DNA of 64,000 bases, taken from positions 186,001 through 250,000 of the forward strand of contig JAQGEQ010000201.1 in assembly GCA_034620365.1 (NCBI GenBank). Reading direction: 5' to 3'. Below are positions 14,601-25,507 of the stretch, in pieces. The translations under genes and the position numbers were made by a program. The first letter of the stretch is position 1; every line of letters starts with the position of its first letter. The DNA comes from Pegea sp. RAD2-039 (lineage: Eukaryota; Chordata; Thaliacea; Salpida; Salpidae). Under the pieces are notes generated by a model, which had not been told where the DNA came from, ran no database searches, and worked only from the letters and a program-made list of their open reading frames with translations.

Positions 14601-16370
14601 AGTTAAGATCTTTGATCATTGTTGCAAGGGTCCCAGATTTGTTTTGAACTTTGTAGTCGAGAGTTAAGATCTCTGATTATCGTTTCAAGGGTCCCAGATT
14701 CGATTTGAACTTTGTAGTCGAGAGTTAAGATTTCTGATCATTGTTCCAAGGGTCCCAGATTCGTTTTGAACTTTGTAGTCGAGAGTTAAGATCTCTGATT
14801 ATCGTTTCAAGGGTCCCAGATTTGTTTTGAACTTTGTAGTCGAGAGTTAAGATCTCTGATTATCGTTCCAAGGGTCCCAGAGTCGATTTAAACTTTGTAG
14901 TCGGGGAGTTGAGATGTCTGATTATTGTTCCAAGGGTCCTAAATTCAACTTGAACTTGGGATTTCTTTTTTTATGATATCATTTCTCTATTTTTAATCTC
15001 ATCACTTTCTACTTTTACAGATCATTCCAACTGACAACGAAATCAAAGACAAGTCGACACTTTTCATCAGCAACTTAATGACGATGCCCGGTTATCAGGA
15101 GTTTCAGTGTACTGCTAGTAATGGGGTTGGAAAGCCAGTGACAACCTGGATCATGGTCGATGATCTCAGGTATCCAGGCGGAAGTGAGTTCTGTGATTTT
15201 GACCTCTCATCAACTTTTTATCTTCATCATGTAGTTTGATTGAGATCTAATTATCTGAATGAAAGAGGTTTCCCCAGAACTGGAAATTGATTTTTTGTAT
15301 TTGCGCTTCTACTAGCACTTCGATTTACTCTAGTAAAGATCTTTGCTCTTTACAGAACCCTCTTTTTTGGGGCTTGCTCATACTTCTTGGTATATCATCG
15401 CTGGAACCACAGGAGCAGTGATCTTAATTCTCTTCATCATCTGCTGCGGTTGCTGTTGCCGAAAAAAGAAGAAGAAGAAAGCCTTAGCATCTGATCTTGA
15501 GTAAAATTCTTCCAATTTTTATCTTCTGGTTTTAATCTCTTGTTTTTACTTTTTTATCTTCATCTTATAATCTTCATCTTTTGATTTTCATTCTTGTCAT
15601 CTTTAGCACAAGTGTTCGTTACGGAGTCGATGTCAACTTGCAACCAGTTGGGGAGCCGATGACGTCATCAACGCGATACGAGAACGAATATTCGCTGAAA
15701 AGATCTCCGTCTTTAGAGAGTTTAGTCGAACGGAAGTTAAATCGCGCTCCATCGCGAGAAGAACTCGATCAGGTGATGACGTCAACATTATGTCGCTTCC
15801 ATGGTTCAAACTTTGTTTTGTAGGTAGCAGGACATATGCAAGAGCTACTGTCGAAGAGCTGGGATAATTTAGCTCGCTCACGTGACCAATTGAATCGATC
15901 ACGTTATGACGTCACAACAGACGAGCCCCCGCGCTACAAGCCGCGTGATGACAATCCGCGATTTGTCTCATTAGTAAGTTGTTGACGTCATCATCTCATC
16001 TACATCATCGTTTGTTTTCATAAGGAACGTTTGAATGACGTCACCGAATCTGAAGACCCGTGTCCTTACGCTGATGACGTCAGCGACGGGTAATCACCTA
16101 ATTGAAAACGTCAATGTTTTGATGACGTAATTGTTTACAGCGCGATTCATCGGCATAGCTCATATCACCCTGATAACGACCGCTACGATCGAAATCAATA
16201 TGACAACAGGTTGGTGATGACGTCACGTGCTACTGATGACGTGATATTATAATCATGACTTCATCTTTTAACCCCACAGATATCGTCATGAAGAAGAATT
16301 TGATGATTTCAGCTCTACTGATGACGAACAGCGTCGTTATGACGACTACCCGCGCGCACATATTGTTTGA
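8697..16370 (+). CDS. Immunoglobulin-superfamily single-pass membrane receptor
   Basis: Type I cell-surface protein, probably an adhesion receptor. Twelve exons: 8697-8754, 8816-9008, 9424-9652, 10313-10541, 10594-10685, 15021-15183, 15356-15500, 15607-15772, 15824-15973, 16025-16089, 16141-16209, 16280-16370; sum 1650 nt, 549 aa. Residues 1-19 are a signal peptide (Phe/Ile-rich). Ig1 spans about 20-130 (ISYSC..., then ENEGIYFCEA), Ig2 about 135-235 (GKPASNLTW...FTCRGE), Ig3 about 240-315 (EVYCEANSYP...FQCTASNGVGKP). A membrane helix (about 335-357) is followed by Cys-rich and poly-Lys juxtamembrane sequence and a 180-residue charged tail. The tail holds KLNRAPSREEL, which resembles an RPEL actin-binding motif, and ends in AHIV. 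The Ig arrangement is nectin/Kirre-like, but I cannot assign an orthologue. Exons 8-12 are much more CpG-rich than exons 1-5, and four TGACGTCA copies are translated. Confidence 0.85.
9761..10233 (+). repeat. 480-bp direct duplication, copy B (IgSF intron 3)
   Basis: Second copy of the 7284-7763 sequence, lying inside the receptor's third intron (9653-10312). The copies share the stretch ending in tacagtaagtaagtaaaag, and both stop just after cgtatttaga, which defines a sharp right boundary. Confidence 0.9.
10703..14960. repeat. 61-bp satellite array, about 70 copies, inside IgSF intron 5
   Basis: Tandem unit of 61 bp carrying the invariant core tagtcgagagttaagatc and the variable segment ttccaagggtcccagatt. 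Variation is mostly C/T and A/T at fixed positions. The array fills almost all of the 4.3 kb intron that separates the two halves of Ig3 (after DW, before IIP). Diagnostic variants (gggcccc followed by gatctaaac) near 11637 recur near 13591, about 32 units apart, and a 122-bp dimer pattern (gttgcaaggg) appears near 13890-14640, so the array has higher-order structure. Confidence 0.97.
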
Positions 16371-16408
16371 CACTACACACTGATGACGTCATTATGGTGA
16401 TGACGTCA
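15660..16408. promoter_or_regulatory. TGACGTCA palindrome cluster in IgSF tail exons, introns and 3' flank
   Basis: Nine copies in 750 bp, starting at 15660, 15777, 15907, 15983, 16036, 16075, 16218, 16384 and 16401. Four lie in exons (read as MTS, DVT, DVT, DVS), three lie within 10 nt of 5' splice sites, and two flank the stop codon downstream. The word equals a CREB/ATF site; its actual role is unknown. Confidence 0.8.
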
Positions 16409-16884
16409 CTTTTTTAATGAAGTTTTTTCTTACTTTTTTTGTTGTCGGCCTTTTTTCGACCAAATTATGGATTCAAGTTGAAGCTTTTAATTTTTTTTAG
16501 AAATTGTGAAAAGTTTAAATCAAATTGCAAATAAATAAATTAAAAATTTTCCATTTTTTCCGCTTTTAAAAATCAGTTTTTCTCCCTAAAAAGCTTTTCA
16601 AACGTTGATATATCCTAGCAACATGAAGATGATGTAATAAGATCGATTTAAGGTTGACAAGTTTCTCGTGAATCAATTACGTGTTTAGTGGTCGAAGGTG
16701 CTGAGGAGTCGGCAATTATTAGCGAAGTTATTTGTTTGATGGAAACTATTTAAAAAACTCGCTGAGATCTTCATCATTACAACACACTAATTTCTTGCTT
16801 TTATGATTTCAAAAAAACAATTTTAAAAAAAATTAATTTTTAATATTTTCAGATAAGTTTCAATTATGAGTAAATTAAAAAACA
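16371..16884. other. 3' flank of the receptor gene with a tRNA-like SINE fragment
   Basis: AT-rich sequence. At 16683-16713 it has a word group (agtggtcgaaggtgctgagg) resembling the D-arm/anticodon region of a tRNA-Leu/Ser, also found at 42.4 and 48.5-48.7 kb. No gene is visible. Confidence 0.5.
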
Positions 16885-18660
16885 TTGCTTGCACCCGAGA
16901 TCTCGAGAATTCAGATCGATGTCATTAATTTTCCAGGGTTTGAGATTATCGCTTTCGATTTTCATTACTCTAAATCCAAATTTTTCTGTTTTATATATAC
17001 ATACCTACCACCCTCTAAAACTAATGACGGAGTGTTTGTTAAGGTCTTATTGAAGGTTTTGAAGAGTGTTGTGTGTCCTGAGTTATATATTTTTAGAGGA
17101 TTTTAAATTTAGTAAAATTAATTAGAATAACCCAAACTCAGCACATATTACATTAATCTTATACAAAGATCTTTGTATAGTTTACAAGAAATCTATTTCT
17201 ATTTAGCAAGGGAAAGTGCAGTCTTATCTTTACCTAGCAAAAACAATTTTTTGGTTTCATAAATCACAAGCTTAAGGCGAGATCTCAAATACTTCCCTTA
17301 CTTGATAACAGCAACCAGCTTGTGATGAAATCTCAGAATAAAGCTGAATTACTAAACAATCAATATAATAGTGTTTTTATAACAGATGATGGCAATACTT
17401 CTTCTCTTTCCTACTCCGAAATACTCATTCACAATCATATGATGTCTATGTCTAATATCCGATGTCCAGCATGGCTTTGAGAAGCAGAGATCTTCCCTGA
17501 CTCAACATCTCACTTTTCTCAATGAGCTTACAGCCAATTATGAAAGTAATACTCCTTGTGACATTATACATCTTGATTTTGCTAAAGCGTTTGATTCTGT
17601 CCCACACAACAAGCTCATTACTGTATTAAAAAACTTAGAAATCAACAGCTTTATCTTAAAGTGGATTGAAGATTACTTATCAGGTAGAATCCAACAAACT
17701 TGTGTTGAAAGATCTCTATCTACTCCAAGTCAAGTTGTCAGTAGTGTTCCTCAGAGTTCTGTTCTGAGTCCCCTTCTCTTTTTAATTTTCATTAAAGATA
17801 TTGTCAGAAGACCAGTAGCACTAGATAATGTCAGTGTGTTTGTGTATGCAGATGATATCAAGCTATTATCTTGCAATCCTTCAAAACTTCAAACTGTAGA
17901 AAACTGGTCTATGAACTGGCAGCTCAGAATCCAACCCACAAAGTCTGAACTTATAACTTTTTCTCGTAAACCAGCTGCAAATTCCTTGAACCAATATTCC
18001 ATCAATGGATTTGTTATTCAACGAGTATCTTCGGTCGTAGACCTTGGCATTACTCTATCATCTGACTTTAAATGGCGCAATTATTTTCCAAAATCTTTGC
18101 AAAATCAATCAACCTTGTCTACCTTATTATAAAGACCTTTAATTCTAAGGATCGATGCTTTTTATCAATGTTTTTAAATTGTACGTACGTCCAATTCTTG
18201 AATACAATGTCAGTGCATGGATGCCATATCAAGTTAGTGATAACAAAAAGATCGAGTCTGTTCAGGCGACAATTACGAGATTGGTATGTAGAAACTTAAT
18301 ATATAATTACGATAGTTATAAACATCGTCTTAGCTTCTTAAATTAAGATATTTAGGAAATTCGACGGATTAAATACGACTTAATTAGTTTTTAGAGTTAT
18401 CCATAATTTAATTGACCTTCAGTTTGATGATTTCTTTTCCATTAGTCCTTTCTTCAAGTTATATCGACTCAGACGACACAGATTACATCTTAATAAATCC
18501 ATATCACCTGGTACATTAATCAGAGCGAACTTTTTCTCATCTGCACAATTAGTACATGGAACCATCTGCCATCAGACATTGTCGTGTCAGAATCACTCGT
18601 GTTGTTCAAGAAGAAGTTGAACCGTTATAATATTACCAACATTGTCATTTCTAAGCTGTG
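16885..18660 (+). mobile_element. Degenerate non-LTR retrotransposon (CR1/Jockey-like), copy 1
   Basis: An endonuclease-domain remnant at 16885-17106 (contains a YLPPSKT block) is followed by a reverse-transcriptase domain, about 17450-18350, with HLDFAKAFDSVPHNKL, a GVPQGSVLGPL-type block that has decayed to SVPQSSVLSPL, and the catalytic FVYADDIKLL. The last recognisable block, YVRPILEY, is typical of the C-terminal part of these proteins. Stops and frameshifts break it repeatedly, so it is dead. A close relative starts near 63235. Confidence 0.9.
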
Positions 18661-18957
18661 ATTTTTCCTGTTATTTATATTATTAATATTATATGTAATT
18701 GTTCACTATTAAATGCTTTTGGGACTACTGAAATTCCATGTGTTACATCTTTTGCTTTCTATATTTCTAACTTAATTTTATATAATAGGTATTATTTGTA
18801 AGAATGTGTGTTAGTGAGAGGTGCTCTTTTCAGGTAGCGTCCTTTGCGTTTATTGTAATAAATAATAATATAAAAATAATAAATAATTATAATAAATTAA
18901 TTAATTATTAACTAATAAATAAGCCGGCTAATAAAGAGTTGGCAAATTATTTAAACA

Positions 18958-18993
<36 letters not shown>

Positions 18994-19249
18994 ATACATT
19001 TGATTGTTTCTGGCTTCTAAATTGTGGAATGAACCTTTGTTTGAGTCTTATGACGACTGCTAACAAGCCAATAATAGTAAATGATAATGAAGCTTTGATG
19101 TCACAAAATATCAGTGAGCTCGATGGTTTGTTGGGTTGGAAAATGACTTGTATCTTTATCAATAAGTTGTGTTTTCCAAAGACACAGCTCTTTAATAAAA
19201 GTAGAAACTCTGTTTTAGAACTAACGAAAAACATATTTTAAGACAATCA
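18661..19249. other. Element 3' flank with (TA)n microsatellite
   Basis: AT-rich sequence after the retrotransposon, with a perfect 30-bp (AT) run at 18961-18990. The ORF at 18939-19241 arises from this run and the adjoining DNA and is not credible as a gene. Confidence 0.5.
18961..18990. repeat. (AT)15 microsatellite
   Basis: Uninterrupted AT dinucleotides over 30 bp. Confidence 0.98.
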
Positions 19250-20250
19250 TCTTAACCATCGAACTGATGTGAATATTATCACCATCTACATCAACAAGAA
19301 CTTTTGAGCTCGCGATGATTCAGTGAACTTATTTACTATTACATGTCCAAAGCCTTATAATTAAATATTCCTGGTACAAAATGATGGCAATAATCTTAAT
19401 CAAGATTATTTCGTTCATGCTGCTTTTTAACGAGTCATTAAAGTCTTTGAAAGGACCCAGTATGAAAGAACAATCATCAGTTGCTAATTCAAACAGCTTT
19501 GCTTGACCTAACTGTCAAAAAAATCTATTTTCTTTCGTTTTGCCACAAAACAAACTTAACGTAAGAAATTTTACACAGAGCTGAAAACCTGGTATGAGTC
19601 CTTTTATAAAAAACACCAAATTAATCGAAATCTGTTAAGTTCTTAGAAGAATCAAGAGCCACTGAGTAGTAGAACAGAGATTTTATTTTTAGAAGAGGCT
19701 GCTCATTTTAGTCTTCAGATAAATCTTTAATATGTTGCGTTACCGTTTCATTACTTATTTTAAGCTGTTTAATTCTGCTGACACAACGTTTTCTTACAAA
19801 CATGATAATAGTTAGTCTAATAATTCCTCCATCCAAGCATAGTTTCGTAATTTGAGCAAGAACATCCCTCACCTTATAAGATGTTTTAGTAATATTTGTT
19901 GATTCATCACTTAAACATACCATTTTTCATTCGATGTTTTGACCTAAAAATCTCTAATCTTTTTTTCTAATCTCGTTATACAATTTAACAGCTTTGATTA
20001 CCACAGGACACAAAAGCCATTACGTGTGGTTATTTACTTAAATTTGAAAATATTGATAAGCGACTGAGAACAATCTCCGAGTATTCAAATAATTCTTTGA
20101 AAACTTTAATTAAAAAAAGACCAGGAGTCGAGCACCCTGTATCTTTTAAATAATCTATATTCTGATCAGTCCCAATAAGTTTTTCTTCTTACAAAACCGA
20201 CATTTTCTAAACAGCGTATTTTTCATCAATCAAATATTTATTGTTTCGAA
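19250..20250 (-). pseudogene. Relic of a hAT-family transposase-like gene (ZBED5/GTF2IRD2 type)
   Basis: On the minus strand an open piece at 19923-19708 ends with LKISNETVTQHIKDLSED, then a stop, then (19.69-19.60 kb) a block reading LFYYSVALDSSKNLTDFD. The order, a NxTVxRRI-x-D-LSED block followed by F-x-ALDEST, is that of hAT-derived ZBED5/GTF2IRD2-like proteins. The remaining sequence in both directions carries many stops. I see no BED zinc finger or dimerisation domain, and no terminal inverted repeats. The call rests on the two blocks only. Confidence 0.5.
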
Positions 20251-21818
20251 AAAATCATTTTTTAAGGATTGTTGACAACTAGTTAAACTTACTTGAGCAC
20301 ACCAACGATTTTTTAAAGAATGCATAGTAATTAAATTATTTACTTTTGAAGAAAAACACTAACCTATTGACTTTAAATATTTTCATTTCTACATAAACTT
20401 CAAAATAGCTTCAAATACTATACAGGAAATTTGTTTATTTAGATATTGATGGTTTATTAAAAAAAAACACATTTTTAAGGTCGGACTGTAAGAAAATTAA
20501 AAATATCTCATTTCTTATACTTTACTTGAGATGTAAACCAAGATCTTCACTTTACAAATTAATGGTCTCATTAAGCTGCCAGATGAGCATATAGTTTTTA
20601 GCCCATAAAGAAAGTAGAATATGAAGCAGCTATATATATTATATTTGTTGAGCTATGTAAATTTTAGAGCCTTAGACCATCAAGTCTATAATTTTATTAT
20701 ATTCGGATATTTTCGACAAATAGATTTAAACTTTCAAATTTTATGCTTTAAGCTTAAATCAAAACTTTTGACCTAAAAAAATGGCAAGGAATAGCAATGA
20801 GATAAACTATCTATATTGAAACGTAATAGAAGTTGTATATAGATATCTTAAGCAAACCAATAAAATAGTTCTTACTTTGTGATAAGTTTGAATGGATAAA
20901 AGCTGATTATATAAGTTCACTTTGAAATTACATTATATGTTGCAATAGAATTTTTATAAGTTCTTGTAAGCCTAAATTCAATTATTTTACAATTTATAAC
21001 AACAATTTTTACAGATTTAAATTTTTTCTACATTATACAAGTAAACTTTATAACCATGTATGCTCTACAAACTATTATATAAGATATTATTATTATAAAT
21101 AAAAATTTAATAGTTTTTAGTTAGGGACTTTTATATGAAGTTTGACTTTTGCTATTGTCTAAAAATGTTCAGTTAAATGTATATTCGTGTAAATCATTTA
21201 ATGAAAATTAGTTAATTTCAAATCGATAAAAATTTTTTATATATTTAACAACATTTTATCCTTTTTAATTTACTTTTAAAATTGTTAAAAATCATTATTA
21301 CTTCTTTTTCCTAAATTGATTTTAATCTTCAAAATGTTCTTTTTTTCAACTAATATTCTAAATTATTTATTTAAAAATATGTCTTTCTCATAGAAATTTA
21401 ATTTAAAAAGAAATTATTTCAGCCTTTCAGTTTTATTTTTTTTTCTACTAATAACTTCATTTTCAGTTTAGTTCAAAAAATTATTTTTTTTTAAATTATC
21501 AAAAGAAGATTTTTTGTATAATTAAAAAAAATCTTATTTCAATTTTTCAGATTTTTTTATTTTTATTAATCTTTATATAATTGTTGAAAACTTTTATTTT
21601 AAATAAAGCCAAGTTCTTTAAAGTTCTAGTATTCATCTTTTTGTTTTTATTTTGATAAAATAAAACTTTGCAAAAATCATAAAATTTTGTTTTTATTAAA
21701 AAAAAAGTTTTTAAAAAATTCTTTCACAAAATATTTAATCAAAATCAAATTTTTTCTTCATCTTGATACAATCCTGAATCAATCCTTATCTAATCACCAA
21801 TTTTCTTTTAGCTCATCA
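20251..21818. other. AT-rich intergenic region
   Basis: About 1.5 kb with no recognisable coding sequence and long T and A runs. The last 40 bases supply a likely 3' splice site (ttttcttttag) just before the SDHAF3 start, so an upstream 5'-UTR exon or trans-splicing is possible. Confidence 0.55.
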
Positions 21819-22151
21819 ATGCCATCTAGTGTTAAAACAAGACGAGTGATAAATCTTTACAAAACAATTTTGCGTCTTCATCAACGACTACCTCCAACCC
21901 TTCAACAAATCGGAGACGAATACGTCAGGAGTGAATTCAGGCGTCACAAAAACGCGTCTACATCTTTCGTCAACGATTTCCTTCGTCAGTGGCACGATTA
22001 CGTAACTCAACTTGACAAGCAACTGAAGTCACAATCGCCTCGTGAATTGGGATCAAATCTTCGGTTGGATTTAATTGATCAGCTGTCTGAAGATCAACTT
22101 CTTCAGTTGAACGAGTTGAAAGAAGAAGTTGACAGGTTGAAGAAGAGATGA
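21819..22151 (+). CDS. SDHAF3: Succinate dehydrogenase assembly factor 3 (ACN9/LYR family)
   Basis: Mitochondrial matrix chaperone that helps mature the iron-sulfur subunit of complex II. The 110-residue product has the family's LYR-type N-terminal helix (INLYKTILRLHQRLPP) and the signature DEYVRSEFRRHK at about residues 28-39, then LSEDQLLQLNELKEEV near the end, collinear with human SDHAF3. The upstream in-frame extension to 21687 is lysine/phenylalanine-rich and comes from a T-rich splice-acceptor tract, so I start at the MPSSVK methionine. Its TGA stop overlaps the ATG of the next ORF (ATGA at 22148-22151). COX15, another respiratory assembly gene, follows on the same strand. Confidence 0.93.
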   Translation: MPSSVKTRRVINLYKTILRLHQRLPPTLQQIGDEYVRSEFRRHKNASTSFVNDFLRQWHDYVTQLDKQLKSQSPRELGSNLRLDLIDQLSEDQLLQLNELKEEVDRLKKR

Positions 22152-22399
22152 CTTCTCGAATACGTCATGTGGTTATTACGTCATCAGCTCGTAATGTGTC
22201 ATCTACGTCATTATTACGTCACAAGTATTATAGTGAAGTTGAGAAAGTTTGGAAATTGAAAGATCCGCTTCCTCTGAGGTTTTTGAAAAATGTCGTTTTT
22301 AGAAGAGCAGAGAAGGATGAAAATCTGAAGATAAAAGATCAGGAAGAAAAAGGTCGGGTCGAAGATCAGGATCAGAAGTTAAAAGATAATCAGAGATAA
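22148..22399 (+). CDS. Small basic ORF between SDHAF3 and COX15, unknown
   Basis: 83 codons beginning in a 4-bp overlap with the SDHAF3 stop. The first 25 residues are rich in Ser, Arg and Val and could form a mitochondrial presequence; a middle block (KVWKLKDPLPLRFLKN) looks protein-like; the tail is a Lys/Glu/Asp/Gln run built from near-repeats of aagatcag. Four TACGTCA words, one base from the palindrome that fills neighbouring genes, sit in its first 80 bases. I recognise no family. It may be a real downstream cistron, a 3'-UTR ORF, or chance. Confidence 0.35.
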   Translation: MTSRIRHVVITSSARNVSSTSLLRHKYYSEVEKVWKLKDPLPLRFLKNVVFRRAEKDENLKIKDQEEKGRVEDQDQKLKDNQR

Positions 22400-22550
22400 A
22401 CGAAGAAAGATCACAAGCAGAGGCAAAAATGATCTCTGAACTTTTATGTTCATCTTCTTGTTTTTCTTCTTGTTTTTTTTCATTGAATAATTTTTTTGAA
22501 TTTTAAATCAATTTTCTTTTCAGTTTTTTTTTAATTTAAAATCTCCAAAA

Positions 22551-25134
22551 ATGTTTTTTCAAAACACCAAAAACTTCGCGTTCAAAGCTCTCAAGGCTTC
22601 CCGGTTACAAGTAAATTCCTTTTGCATTCTCATCAACCTTATGACGTCATCACTTTGCGTTATAGTGCCACCAAGTGATCAGAAAAACAACGACAACAAC
22701 AGTTGAAACAAATCTGATCAAAAACAAACAGAAACTAGTTGGTGGTTGGTTAGCAACTTGTGCAGGACTTGTAAGTAGCTCTCGCGTACTTGAAAGTCCT
22801 CTAAACCCTATTCCTGCAGACTGTAGGCGCCGTAGTGATCGGTGGAGTGACACGCTTGACTGAATCCGGTCTTTCCATGGTTGATTGGCATCTAATAAAA
22901 GGAATGAAGCCTCCAACATCGGATGAAGAATGGAGGAAGGAGTTCGACAAATATAAACAATTCCCTGAGTTTAAAATGTCCAAACCCCGTCAAATTGTCA
23001 CCTGATCCCGATCTTATGTAATCAATTACAGATTGAATCACGATATGACTCTGAATGAATTCAAATTTATTTGGCGAATGGAATATGGTCACCGTATGTG
23101 GGGCAGGACAATTGGTCTTTGCTACCTGCTTCCTTTTGGCTACTTTTTGTCACGTGGTTATTTAAATCGAGCCATGAAAATTCGATGTTCTATTCTCGGC
23201 TCTTTGATTTGTTTTCAGGTAACTGTGACAATATCACTGCTTAATGACGTCATCAGCATTTGCATAGTGACGTTTTCATGTGTTTTGTTGTCAGGGCTTT
23301 TTGGGATGGTATATGGTCAAAAGTGGATTGAAATTAGAAGAAACTTCAAAAGATCAAATTCCGCGCGTTAGTCAATATCGGTTAGTTAGTGACATCATCA
23401 CTTTCTGATCTTCATCACCTTCTGGTCTTCATCACTCCCTGATCCTCATCACTTCCTGATCTTCATCACTCCCTGATCCTTATCACTCCCTGATCTTCAT
23501 CACTCGCTGATTCTCATCACTTCCTGATCCTCATCACTTCCTGATCCTCATCACTTTCTGATCCTCATCACTTCCTGATCCTCATCACTTTCTGATTTTC
23601 ATCACTTCCTGATCTTCATCACTCCCTGATCCTCATCACTTTCTGATCCTCATCACTTCCTGATCTCCATCACTTCCTGATCCTCATCACTCCCTGATCC
23701 TCATCACTTCCTGATTCACATCACGTCCTGATCTCCATCACTTTCTGATCTCCATCAATCCCTGATCTCCATCACTCCCTGATCTTCATAACTCCCTGAT
23801 CTTCATCACTTCCTGATCCTCATCACTCCCTGATCCTCATCACTTCCTGATTCACATCACGTCCTGATCTCCATCACTTTCTGATCTCCATCAATCCCTG
23901 ATCTCCATCACTCCCTGATCTTCATAACTCCCTGATCTCCATCACTCCCTGATTCTCATCACTTCCTGATCCTCATCACTTCCTGATCCTCATCATTTTC
24001 TGATTTTCATCACTTCCTGATCTTCATCACTCCCTGATCCTCATCACTTTCTGATCCTCATCACTTCCTGATCTCCATCACTCCCTGATCCTCATCACTC
24101 CCTGATCTTCATCACTCCCTGATCCTCATCACTCCCTGATCCTCATCACTTCCTGATTCACATCACGTCCTGATCTCCATCACTTCCTGATCTTCATCAC
24201 TCCCTGATCCTCATCACTTTCTGATCCTCATCACTTCCTGATCTCCATCACTCCCTGATCCTCATCACTCCCTGATCTCCATCAATCCCTGATCTCCATC
24301 ACTCCCTGATCTTCATAACTCCCTGATCTTCATCGCTCCCTGATCCTCATCACTTTCTTCACTTAATGATTCTTAAATTCTCATTTCTTTCTCATCATCT
24401 GATCCTCTTTAGATTAGCGGCTCACTTAGGATCAGCCTTTCTCTTCTATTCTGGACTTTTATGGACATCTCTAACCCATCTACTTCCACCTCGCCCCATC
24501 ACAACACCCAAGATGCCCCTAAAAAGCCTCCGACGACTCGCCATGTCAACCAAATCTCTCGTCTTCCTCACAGCCCTCTCAGGTTACCTCTAAATGTCCC
24601 CCAATTACGTCAACAACTTTTTTCTGCACCCGCAGGAGCGTTTGTAGCTGGTCTGGACGCAGGTCTGACCTACAACAGTTACCCGCTGATGGCGGGCAGA
24701 TTTTTCCCTACAGACCTCTTCGCCTTCAAACCAACTTGGCTCAACTTCTTCGAAAATCCGACTACAGTTCAATTCGATCATCGAATTCTGGTTTGATGAC
24801 GTCACTACCGAACATTTGATGACGCCATGTTTGTAGGGGCACGCTACTTTGGGGCTGGTGACGTACACATGGATTAAAGCGCGATCGACGCCCGGGCTTC
24901 ATTCGCGCGCGCTAGTTGCTTCTAACTTGATGATGACGATGGCTTTGATACAGGTGAGTTGATGACGTCATGAATATATTTGATGATGACGTCATCATGT
25001 AGGTTGGACTGGGTATCACCACACTATTGACGTATGTTCCCACCCCAACTGCTGCAATGCATCAATCTGGGTCTCTGGTTCTTCTTTCAACTGCTCTTTG
25101 GTTTTCACATGAGCTTAGAAAGATTCCAAAATAA
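22551..25134 (+). CDS. COX15: Heme A synthase COX15
   Basis: Inner-mitochondrial-membrane enzyme that oxidises heme O to heme A for cytochrome c oxidase. Nine exons: 22551-22610, 22666-22770, 22820-22977, 23032-23218, 23295-23380, 24413-24582, 24636-24790, 24837-24953, 25003-25134; sum 1170 nt, 389 aa. Blocks match human COX15 in order: [83 protein letters not shown], and [10 protein letters not shown] near the end. The heme-ligating histidines in EYGHR, AAHLG, FDHR and MHQSG are present. The N-terminus ([18 protein letters not shown]) is a plausible presequence. Intron 5 (23381-24412) is a minisatellite. Five TGACGTCA copies lie in the introns and one just downstream. Confidence 0.97.
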
Positions 25135-25217
25135 CAAATAACTTTCTGGGCCATTTCTATAAAAAGATTTTTTCGCCTGGTGGTTTATAGTGACATCACG
25201 CTCTGCTGATGACGTCA
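22642..25217. promoter_or_regulatory. TGACGTCA palindromes in COX15 introns and 3' flank
   Basis: Copies start at 22642, 23245, 24797, 24963, 24987 and 25210. Intron 8 (24954-25002, 49 nt) holds two, so palindromes make up a third of it. All avoid the COX15 exons, unlike the situation in PCSK7 and HMBOX1. Confidence 0.75.
23390..24358. repeat. 18-bp minisatellite filling COX15 intron 5
   Basis: About 54 copies of an 18-bp unit, consensus ctgatcctcatcacttc plus one base, with variants at the two pyrimidine blocks. Blocks of variants recur (for example the ttcacatcacg unit at about 23713, 23850 and 24154), showing internal duplication of longer segments. Confidence 0.95.
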
Positions 25218-25507
25218 TCGTTTTTCGTTGCAATAAATAGAGCGATTTTTTTATTTCAAATGTTTATTTTTATTTATCGGGACAATTTGGTCGTTTACAA
25301 CTTTGGAGTTAGATTGAAGTAAGCACAAAAAGATGTTTTATCTTCTATGAAAGATGAAGATAAGAAGCGTAAGAAGTGAAAACAGTTGTTTAAAAATATG
25401 GCCCAAAGTTGAACTAAAAAACCAAAATGATTTCAAAAATTAAAATTTCAAGCACCAATTTAGTTAAAACCCATTTTGCTTTAAGCACTTAAGTGACGTC
25501 TTATCTT

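Noticed and set aside
10703..14960. CRISPR-like array
   Set aside because: Units are contiguous 61-bp tandem copies without unique spacers, inside a eukaryotic intron; there are no cas genes.
15633..15902. Minus-strand 89-codon ORF
   Set aside because: Shadow of IgSF exons 8-9, which have strong frame continuity on the plus strand.
23033..23371. 112-codon plus ORF read through from COX15 exon 4 into intron 4 and a wrong frame
   Set aside because: Homology requires splicing at 23218/23295; the read-through part is not conserved.
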